Shown here: piece after piece, positions 52,010-60,500 of the stretch | Numbering within the stretch: the first letter of the stretch is position 1 | Layout: each line of letters begins with the position of its first letter | Assembly: GCF_036178845.1 (NCBI RefSeq) | Contig: NZ_CP108070.1 | Location: 10,416,001-10,480,000 of the forward strand | Direction of reading: 5' to 3' | Source of the DNA: Streptomyces sp. NBC_00271 | GTDB taxonomy: Bacteria; Actinomycetota; Actinomycetes; Streptomycetales; Streptomycetaceae | Length of the DNA stretch: 64,000 bases | The notes under the pieces: model-generated | Databases searched by the model: none | What the model was told of the DNA's origin: nothing | The model's input: the letters and a program-made list of their open reading frames with translations, nothing else | Translations under genes and position numbers: made by a program

Positions 52010-53002
52010 CTAGGACGGGGGAGTGTCTTTGTAGGTATGGGTGCGGTGCCACTGGTAGTAGGGCTCGCGGGCAGGAGTCCACCAGGGGAGGGTCCGTCCC
52101 GCCAGTTTCTGCTGGATGTAAGCGTCGACTTCGGGGAGGTGCGCGGCCAGCGGGCTGACCTGAACCGCTCCGCCGGGAGCGACGGTGACGTAGCCGTGCT
52201 CATAGACGGCGTCGCAGCCGAAGGTGCAGGCGAGCATGGCGATATTGGCCAGATCGCGCTTCTCGTCATCGCTGCACAGGGCGCGCTTTTTGATGTGCGC
52301 AGCAATGAGGAAGGTGCCGGGCAGGCTGCGCCCGCACAGGGCGCACTGCCCCATGGAGCCCTGCAGGAGGCGCCTTTTGAGCGCGGTCTGCTCGCCGCGC
52401 TGAGCCCGCTGAGCGGTCCGCTCGAGTTCCCCGTCGAAGGCGGAAACGGCGGCTTCGTCGTTCTCCACGTCGGCCGGGACGGCCGCTGCGGTGGCGGGAT
52501 CGAGGGTGAGCAGGGTCTGGAGCGTGTCGCTGTCGTTCTCGTCGAGGACGGAGATCCCCATGATGTGGCGGTTCGGGTTCCAGCCCAGCAGCGTGCGGAT
52601 CTCGTCGATGGGGATGTCGAAGCCGCGCGTCCCGGACAGGGCGTACATGTACTCCCAGGTATTTCCGGCCGCGTCGGTTCCCCAAAGGCGCGTCGCCAGC
52701 GCCTTGTTACGCCACATCAGCGCGATCGTGCCGCCGAAGTAGAGGCGCTTGTCGCCGCTGAAGAACACCCAGTCCCCGGCACGCATCTTCTTGATCCGGG
52801 AGACGTTGACGTCCTTCTTGCCCGGGACGACGCCCCACATCGATGCGCTGCCGTCGGGGAAGAGCTGCTTGAGCTGGTCGACGGTCGCGGCAACCAGCAG
52901 ATCGGCGTGCTCATCGAAGACCACGGGATGGACGATCGTGTCCTGATAGTGCTGCTCGACGTCCTTCTCCGACCGCCGGGCCGGCTGCATCACGATGAGC
53001 AT
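52010..53002 (-). CDS. HNH endonuclease with N-terminal sensing domain
   Basis: A 330-residue protein. The C-terminal HNH motif is visible: CALCGRSLPGTFLIAAHIKKRALCSDDEKRDLANIAMLACTFGCDAVYE, with Cys pairs for zinc, His in AAHI and a further Cys. The N-terminal 130 residues, with RAGDWVFFSGDKRLYFGGTI and NTWEYMYALSG, resemble EVE/PUA-like modified-base-binding modules coupled to HNH nucleases of type IV (McrA-like) restriction. The HNH call is firm; the modified-base reading is inference. It lies 8 bases after the MazG-like gene on the same strand and probably shares its transcript. Confidence 0.75.
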   Translation of the reverse strand: MLIVMQPARRSEKDVEQHYQDTIVHPVVFDEHADLLVAATVDQLKQLFPDGSASMWGVVPGKKDVNVSRIKKMRAGDWVFFSGDKRLYFGGTIALMWRNKALATRLWGTDAAGNTWEYMYALSGTRGFDIPIDEIRTLLGWNPNRHIMGISVLDENDSDTLQTLLTLDPATAAAVPADVENDEAAVSAFDGELERTAQRAQRGEQTALKRRLLQGSMGQCALCGRSLPGTFLIAAHIKKRALCSDDEKRDLANIAMLACTFGCDAVYEHGYVTVAPGGAVQVSPLAAHLPEVDAYIQQKLAGRTLPWWTPAREPYYQWHRTHTYKDTPPS

Positions 53003-53010
53003 GGTCTAGA

Positions 53011-53367
53011 TCATCCCCCCAGTTGTGTGTACTTGTCCGCCCGGCCCCGCGCGAGGTGCACCGGATACTTGCGGCGGTTCGTCTCGATCTTCTCCGTCAG
53101 CGCCTGCTCGAGGTCGAGGCCAAGGACATCGGCCAGTCTCAGCAGGTAGGCGAACACGTCCGCCATCTCCTCACGCACCTGAACGGCACGCGTGGGATCC
53201 TCCATTACCTGGGCAGACTGCTCCGGCGTCAGCCACTGGAAGACTTCCAGCAGTTCGCCGCTCTCACCGGCCAGCGCCATCGCCAGATTCTTAGGAGTGT
53301 GGAACTGCTCCCACTCACGTTCGGCCGCAAACCGGGCCAGCTCATCCTGCAGGACCTGAAGTGTCAT
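53011..53367 (-). CDS. MazG-like nucleotide pyrophosphohydrolase
   Basis: A 118-residue protein. The all-alpha NTP pyrophosphatase signature is complete: ALAGESGELLEVFQW followed by REEMADVFAYLLRLAD, which give the ExxE-x(n)-ExxD metal-binding set, and EKIETNRRKYP after it. It resembles dCTP pyrophosphatase/RS21-C6 relatives and would hydrolyse (d)NTPs to monophosphates. The start ATG at 53367 has GAGG very close (about 2 bases), so translation may rely on a short leader. It is divergent from the DUF2075 helicase gene, and such hydrolases often accompany defence genes by depleting or cleaning nucleotides. Confidence 0.85.
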   Translation of the reverse strand: MTLQVLQDELARFAAEREWEQFHTPKNLAMALAGESGELLEVFQWLTPEQSAQVMEDPTRAVQVREEMADVFAYLLRLADVLGLDLEQALTEKIETNRRKYPVHLARGRADKYTQLGG

Positions 53368-53445
53368 GACCTCAGCTGTATCAGAATCCTCCGACACCCC
53401 CACCGGCCCGCCAAATACCCTTCTCGCTCGGCCAGTTGTTGCTGG

Positions 53446-53452
53446 TATAGAT
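53446..53452 (+). promoter_or_regulatory. Candidate -10 box for a leaderless helicase transcript
   Basis: TATAGAT ends 5 bases before the ATG at 53458, and no ribosome site precedes that ATG. Transcription would then begin at or next to the start codon. A clear -35 box is not seen. Confidence 0.45.
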
Positions 53453-53457
53453 CGTAT

Positions 53458-55341
53458 ATGTATCTCTACGGGGGCACGGTGGCTGAGGCCGCCCGCCAGG
53501 TGGGCCAGGACACCTTCGTCGCCACGGCCGCGCAACGCTTCGCGCAACGCTTCGGTGTGCCCGCCGGCACCCAGGAGGTGCACAGCTGGAGCCGCAGCTG
53601 GCCGGCCCTCACCCGGGCCCTGTGCGCCGCCGGACTGGAGGGCCTGCACCTGCTGCTGGAGTACTCCCTGCCCGCCACAGGGGAACGCATCGACGCCCTG
53701 GTCGTCGGCGAGGACACCGACGGACGTCTGTGCATGGTCGCCATCGAGCTCAAGCAGTGGACGCGCGCCTACCTCACGTCTGCCCGGCCCGGCATGGTCC
53801 GTGTCGGCCGGCGCACCGTTGTCCATCCCGCCCGCCAGGTCGGCGGCTACGTCCACTACCTGCAGCAATGGGTCAGCCGCGACGAGCTGCCCCTGAGCGT
53901 GCGCGGCGTGGCGGTGCTGCACGACGCCCCCACCGAACTGATCGAATCCCTGCGGACACAAGCCGCCCACGGGCCGTCCGCCGCCTTCCCTCTCCTCGGG
54001 CAGGCCGATCTGACCGCCACCCCGTCCGCCGACGCCCTGGCCGCCCGGTTGGGCTGCGCCGGCCTGCGCCCCACTGGCCGGCACCGGGTGGACGAGCTGC
54101 TACGAACCGAACACCGCCCCTCACCTACGCTGCTGGCCCGGGCAGGCGACGTCATCGAGGGACGGGACGCCTTCACCCTCATCGGGGACCAGGACCTGGC
54201 CCGCCAGGAAGTCCTGCACGCCGTCGCCGACGCCCAAAACCAGGGAAGGAAGAGCATCGTCGTCGTCACCGGCGGCCCCGGCACCGGCAAGACCGTCATC
54301 GCCTGCCGCCTGCTGGGCGACCTGTGCCGACAGCAGGACGCCAACCCACGCCTGCTGTCGCCCTCCGGCACGCTCACCCGCCAACTGCGCCGGACCGTCG
54401 GCGACGACTTCCGCGGACTCATCACCACCTTCCTCGACAAGATCCCCGCCACCCTCACCCCCTCCAGCGTGGTCCTCCTCGACGAGGCCCACCGCGCCCG
54501 CACCTACCCCGACCACCGGCGCGCCGGCTTCCCCCTCACCCTCGGCAAACTCATCGATCAGGCCGCCGTCACCGTGCTCTTCCTCGACGAACGCCAGACC
54601 GTACGCCCCACCGAGGGCATCACCCTTGAGGAACTGCGCCAGCACGCCCTGCACAGCGGCCTGTCCTTCGCCCACGTCGACCTCGTCACCCAGTTCCGCT
54701 GCAACGGCTCACGCGCCTACCACCAGTGGGTCGACCAGCTCTTTGCGCCCGAAGGAGCCGCCCCCGCATGGACGGCATCCGACTACGACCTGGCTGTCGC
54801 GTCCGACCCCGAGCAGCTCAGCGCCTGGGTCGGCGAACACACCCGCCACGGTGCCACCGCCCGGATCACGGCCGGTTTCTGCTGGCCCTGGGACTCCCCG
54901 CCCACACCGCCCCTACTTCCGGAGGTCGACATTGCCTGGGGCGATTCCGACCAGCGCCGCATCTGGGCGCGCCCCTGGAACTCCCGCGCCGACGCACCCG
55001 ACCTCGACCATCCCGAGGTACCGGCCCGCCCGTTCTGGGCCACCGACCCTGGTGGTCATCACCAGGTCGGCTGCATCTACACCGCCCAAGGCATGGAGTA
55101 TGCCTACAACGCAGTGATCATGGGCGGCGACCTCGTCCGCCGAGGCGAGCGTTGGATCGCCGAGCCCGACGCGAGCCGGGACCCTCAGCTTCGGGGCCTT
55201 CCACCGCAGCGCTACGTGCGATACGCACTCAACAGCTACCGTGTCCTCGCCACCCGAGGCACCCGAGGCACCCGCTTCTACTCGACCGACGAACCCACTC
55301 AGGCGTACCTGGACCGGCTGCTTCCCCCGCACCACACATGA
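53458..55341 (+). CDS. DUF2075-type helicase/ATPase with nuclease-like N-terminus
   Basis: A 627-residue protein. The DUF2075 ATPase core has Walker A VTGGPGTGKTV at about residue 270, Walker B VVLLDEAHRA at about 340, and LVTQFRCNGSRAY plus QGMEYAYNAVIMGGD later, as in Schlafen group 3-like DNA/RNA helicases. The first 110 residues include GERIDALVVGEDTDGRLCMVAIELKQWT, a D ... ExK arrangement like a PD-(D/E)xK nuclease. The ATG at 53458 appears leaderless. The gene is divergent from the MazG-HNH pair, so all three may be one defence module. Confidence 0.8.
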   Translation: MYLYGGTVAEAARQVGQDTFVATAAQRFAQRFGVPAGTQEVHSWSRSWPALTRALCAAGLEGLHLLLEYSLPATGERIDALVVGEDTDGRLCMVAIELKQWTRAYLTSARPGMVRVGRRTVVHPARQVGGYVHYLQQWVSRDELPLSVRGVAVLHDAPTELIESLRTQAAHGPSAAFPLLGQADLTATPSADALAARLGCAGLRPTGRHRVDELLRTEHRPSPTLLARAGDVIEGRDAFTLIGDQDLARQEVLHAVADAQNQGRKSIVVVTGGPGTGKTVIACRLLGDLCRQQDANPRLLSPSGTLTRQLRRTVGDDFRGLITTFLDKIPATLTPSSVVLLDEAHRARTYPDHRRAGFPLTLGKLIDQAAVTVLFLDERQTVRPTEGITLEELRQHALHSGLSFAHVDLVTQFRCNGSRAYHQWVDQLFAPEGAAPAWTASDYDLAVASDPEQLSAWVGEHTRHGATARITAGFCWPWDSPPTPPLLPEVDIAWGDSDQRRIWARPWNSRADAPDLDHPEVPARPFWATDPGGHHQVGCIYTAQGMEYAYNAVIMGGDLVRRGERWIAEPDASRDPQLRGLPPQRYVRYALNSYRVLATRGTRGTRFYSTDEPTQAYLDRLLPPHHT

Positions 55342-55530
55342 CCTTTGTCCTCTGTCTCATATGCAGTGATGAGCTCCCATAGCGAGGCCACTGTGACCAG
55401 CAGGCCAACCAGTACCAAGGGCGTCGCCCCACGGGCCGGGCGTGATCACGACCGCGACCCAGGCTGCTGCCCCGTCCTGGCCGGCAACGCTGCACGGGAA
55501 CGGGGCACCGGGCCGCTGAACGTGGGCGGA

Positions 55531-57394
55531 TCACTCGGATGTATGGGGGTAGTAGCCGGTGATCCCCAGCTCCGGGGAGCCGACGAGCAGAGCACGGTCG
55601 AGCAGGATGTTGTTCAACTCGCAGCTGGTCTCCGGGAGCAGGATGCAGGCATGGCATGCGGCGAGATTGAGGCCGTCCACGCCGCTTGCGTCGGCTTCCA
55701 TGCAGAGCGGGTCGGCCGAGCACCAGGAGATGCGGCGCAGCGCCGAGTCGGGTGAAGAGGCGAGCCGCTCGGGCTTTCCTTGGGCGATGGTGCCGCCGAG
55801 ACTGCCGGCCGAGTCACTGGTCGCCGTGTACAGGAGGAAGCCCGCCATCTCGTCCGAGACGTACAGCCGCTCGCGCAGGGAGGCCGCAGGGTAGCCGCAA
55901 TCCAGGCTCCACTCGTTGATGATCGCGTGTGCCAGAGTGTGGACCAGGACCAGCCGGGCCGACACCGGTGATCGGGGCTGTGTGTCGCCGCGCTCGCGCA
56001 GCATTCTCAGATGTCGCCGGCGCAGGCCTTCCACCCGCGCGCCAGCAGGTTCGGACTCCACATGGGCCTCCCAGGCGCGCAGACGCGCGGTGTCCAGTCG
56101 AACAAACACGCCCTCTCCGATCACCTCCATCGCGGGAAGCCAGGACACTCCGCCTCGGTGCAGGCGGGCTCGTCGCCCGGGCGGGTCCGACGGCATCGGA
56201 GCGGTGACCCGGGTGAACGCGGTCAAGGCGCGCACCTCACGCAGCCGCTTGACCAGCATCGTCTGTTCGAGGCCGGGTACCGTCGGCGAACCGGGGGTGG
56301 CGCCTGCGGGGACACATACGAAGTGCTGGTTCTCAGGGGTGTCCTCGGTGGTGGAGCTGAGCTGGCGGAACTCCTCGGTGCGCAGCCGGTCCGCCAGCTC
56401 GAGGGCGTCGGGGTTCTCGGGGTCGATGGCCTCCTGGCGTTCGGCGGCCTCGAGGGTGCGGACGGCGTCGACGATGTCGGTGGGGGGTGGGGGGGGAACG
56501 GCCGTCGGCCAACCAGCCTGCGTCCGCGGCGTACTCTGCGATACGGGCATCGCCCTTGCCGACCAGGTGGCGGCGGTGCTCGCGTCGCAGTACGAGTTGC
56601 ATCAACGTCTTGTGCCACGGTGGGATGGTCAGGGCGGAGCGGACCACGGGGAACCAGGCGGCAGAGGCGCCTCGCTGGAGAGCTTGCAGGCCCTCCCCGC
56701 AGCCGGGTTGCGTTGCCTCGTCGCCCAGCCAGGGACGCTCGCCCCTGCAGCTGATGGCCGGGCGGGCCATCGCCTTGCGGCCGAAGGCGCCCTCGAGGGA
56801 GGCTCTCTTGCCGCAGCTGCACTGGATGACGATGGAGCGCAGGGATGCGGTGCGGCCGGTGGAGGTCAGCTGCATCCGGCATCGCTCGCCCGATCCGCGA
56901 GTTGAGGTGTGCTGGCCCCGATGGGTCCACTCCCAGTAGGGGAACTCGGCCAGGTGGCCCTTTGAGCACGCCACGATGAAACGGGAGGGGGTGGTTGTGC
57001 GGTCGCACTGACCGCAGTATCCGCGGCCCTTTGGCGAGTTGAAGCCGCTGTAGGGCTTCAGGGTGCCGCACTCCTGACAGGAGTAGGTGATCGGGAAGCG
57101 GCGCACGCGCACCCCGTCACCGGCCGGTGGATCGGACGCCGGTGGCAGGTGGATTCCTCGTACGCCCAGGTCGCTCTCGAGCCGGGGCTCGCGAATGTCG
57201 AAATCCGACCCCATGTGCCAGCTGTCGAGTCCGCTGACAAGGAAGGACTGGTCGCCGATGGCCACCATCGAGCCGACGCCGTAGGTGGTGATCTGTTGAG
57301 CCTGACGCACCGCGCCGAGCCGTCCCAACACGCCCTGGGGTTGTGCTCCAGCCTCTTGGTCGAGGCGTCGGCGGCTGCCCGAACGAAGTCCCAC
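55531..57394 (-). pseudogene. DrmB-like DUF1998 protein, frameshifted in a C-run
   Basis: The start GTG at 57394 follows GGAGG by 6 bases and is preceded by the end of a small frame. The N-part reads VRQAQQITTYGVGSMVAIGDQSFLVSGLD and has zinc cysteines (YSCQECGTL, GYCGQCDR, CSCGKR). The C-part reads VLVHTLAHAIINEWSLDCGYPAASLRERLY, the DUF1998 signature, and WCSADPLCME ... NLAACHACILLPETSCE, with conserved cysteines. The two halves are in different frames: the change falls in a run of eight and six C at about 56481-56496. Rejoined, they give about 620 residues, the usual DrmB size. DrmB is a DISARM component. The pseudogene status depends on the run being read correctly. Confidence 0.72.
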
Positions 57395-57395
57395 C

Positions 57396-57556
57396 TCAGG
57401 CCTCCAGGTACAGGTCGGATTCGACGTCCACGTCGCGGAAGTTCCACATGGTGTCGATGGCACGGGTCAGGTCGTCGTCGTTGTGCGCGCGCAGCAGCGC
57501 CGTGTCCGCTTCGCGTTGTGCGCCTCGCGCACGTCCGTCAGTACGCCTTCTTCCAC
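57396..57556 (-). CDS. Possible very small protein between the helicase and drmB-like genes
   Basis: A frame ending ALLRAHNDDDLTRAIDTMWNFRDVDVESDLYLEA and a stop at 57396-57398 lies between the helicase stop and the DrmB-like start, with GGAGG of the next gene inside it. A good GTG (57556) is in another frame, so a one-base change near 57515 would be needed to join start and body. Alternatively it is a short leader or noise. Codon composition of the body looks coding. Confidence 0.35.
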
Positions 57557-60500
57557 AGGTATTCGAACTCCGTGTACGCCAGGTCGCGCCCGAAGTTGTC
57601 GATGTTGTCGCGGACGTTGAGGATCAGGCACTCGGGCTCACCACCGTTGGCGGGACCACGCAGTCCACGACCGATCATCTGCACATAGGTGTTCGGACTG
57701 TAGGTGGGCCGGGCCACCACCACGACACGGACCTTCGGTGCATCGAATCCCTGAGTGAGGACTCCGTAGTTCGTCAGCACTCGGATCTTCCCGTCGCGGA
57801 AGTCCTGGATCCGTCGGGCCCGGATGCTGGATCTGGTTTTCGACTCGATGTAGGCGGCCGGGACACCGCGGTCGCTCAAGAGCGCCGCGAGGACCTTGGA
57901 ATGCTCCACGGAGGTCGCGAAGACCAGGACCGGCCAGCTCGCGTCGAGTCTTTCGATCTCCTCCACGATGCGCCGTGTCCGGGACACGTCTTCGGCCAGC
58001 TTCTTGGTGATGTCGTCGGGGATGCCCATGCTGTTGTGCTGCAACGCCTTCTCCGCCTGGGCCGCTGACAGCGAGACACTGCCGCCGGGCAGTTCACGCT
58101 GCTCCACCCGCGACAGCACCTCCAAGCGCTGCAGGTGTGTGTGCGCCGAACTCTCGTCATCGCCGTCGAACGCGCCGAAGTCGAGGCGGCGCTCGCCGAA
58201 GCGCTTGACCAGACGTCGGGTCTCCTCGTCGTTGCGGCCGCGATAGGCGGTCGCGGTTAGACCGATCAGAGGACGGGACACCCGGTACTGGTCGATACCC
58301 AACAGGTCGAGGATCTTGGTGTAGGTCTTGGGGATTGCGAAGTGAGCCTCGTCGATGATGACCGCCGCGGCATAGCGGAGCCACGCGTACTGCTCGTCGG
58401 CCAGACGCTGGACGAGCGTGTCGTCGATGGCCACCACCAGGTGATGGCCGTCGTTGAACGGCTCGGGGTGATGGCCCTGCCGCATGCGGCTGATGTGCAG
58501 CTTGGAGGAGGCCCCGAAATGGGGCCAGAGGAACTCCCAGGTGGCGATCGCCTGCTCGCACAGCTCCTCGCTCTGCGCGATCCACAGAACCGGACCGACG
58601 AGATGGCCGTCGCGCATGGCACGGATGGCCGCCTCCGCTGCGACACGAGTCTTGCCCGCTCCGGTCGGCAGGCTCAGCATCGCCCGTTGCGGGGCCTCCT
58701 GGGCCAGCAGGCGGCGCATGTTCGCCACGACCGTGACCTGGTAGTCATGCAGATCGGTGACGGTCCGAGGACCCATGACGGCGAAACTGGTGGGAGGAGG
58801 GGTGTCGTCCGGGTCGCCTGCCCAGGAGGCGGGAAACCCATAGCTACGCAGGAACGCACGGGTCCGCGATCCACCCACCCACTGCGAAGGCGTGTCGTCG
58901 AACCCCGCCTCGCGGAACGCCGGCGCCAGGGTACGCAGGACGTCGGCACCGTAGGACGCCACCACCAGGCGCGCCACCCGCAGGTCGTCGGCCAGCGCAC
59001 CGCGCAGTTCCGCGTCGGTCAGGAGCAGACCTGCCGGGAGACGATCTCGAAGCCGCTCGACGCCGACAGCCAGCAGCAGTTTGCGGGCGATGTCCGGCTC
59101 ACGGCGCACCGCGACGAACTTCTCGTTCTCCCGATCCTTGACCTGCTGCGCCAACAGCGCCCGACACGCAGACGCATCAAGTCGAAGACCGAGCACTGCG
59201 ACCACGGCCATGAGGACCGACAATTCATCCTCGGGGCCGCACACCAGGATGTCGGAACCGGAGCGCGTCTGCAGCAGCGATTCCTCCTCCCTTCCATGCC
59301 CCTCGGTGGTGACCACGCGTGCCAGGGACGTGCAGTGCACGATCCGCAGGTCCGAGTCGTGCGGCAGACGCTGCTTGAGCCGGGGATAGACGTCGAAGAG
59401 AGGGATGGGATCACCAGCGGGTACGTGCTCGATCTCCTCCTTGATGGCGTGCTCGCCGTCCTGCATCGACCACAGCTCGCGCATACGCCCGACATCCTCC
59501 GACGCAGGCGCCAGCAGCGCAGGCAGCCGATGGATCTGCAGCGCACGGTACTTGGCACGATCGTGAGTCACATATATCTCGCTGTCCTGCCGAAACGCCC
59601 ACTCCTCACCTACGCGGCACCGCGTCTCCTCCTGGCTCGGCCACGGGATGTCCGAACCGTCCTCGACCGCATGCGCAAGCAGAGCGAAGGCACGGCCGAC
59701 GAGCGCATCGTCGTCACTGATGGCGAGTTGTTCGAACAGGCCTGCCCAGGCACCGGCAGGGATGTCGTGGACCGTCGAGGCCAGACCCAGTGCCGCACCG
59801 AGTTCGGAGTCCACCTCGGCCACCGGTAGCAGGTCGCCGTGCGCGCGCAGCGCGGGAGCGACCGACTCGCTGACACCGCGCAGCCCCTGACTGGTCGGCA
59901 GGCTCACCCTGTTGCGGATGAGCCACACGATGGGGGAGGCGACCGTCTGCTGCGCGCCGGTGCTCGGGCGTCGCACCGTCCAGTGGTGCGGCACGCCATG
60001 ACGGGGCAGAGCGCGGACGTAGGCGGCCTGCCCCTTCTCGGACAGCCCCAGCAGCAGTTCCAGAGGACCTGCCGTGTCGGAGCCCTCCAGGGATACCGCC
60101 TTGACGCCGACATGTCGGGCACCGGAGGCGAGAGAACGGTTGAACACACCGAGTGCGTAGGCGAAGTAGTCGCCGAACCATGACGCCCCCCGGTCGACCC
60201 GCGCGAGAGCCGGGACCTCAGTTGCCCCCAAATCCTTGAGCACGGTCATGTCGGGGCCGTGGAAACGCGGATCGATGGTCGCATGCGCGTCCCTCGACAG
60301 ATCGGAGGGGACGACACGACCGGGGAGGAGACAAGTGTGCAGAGGCCGGAAACGGCCGTCACAACACCGCACCTTTATCGTCTCTCGGTAATCCTGGCAC
60401 CGTGCTCGGATCGCCGCCACGGTGGGGGCGCCGCCGGCGTGGCGTGTCAGTTCCCAGAACTGCGCCCAGTCACCGTCCCCGTAGCCGGAGAAGCCGATGT

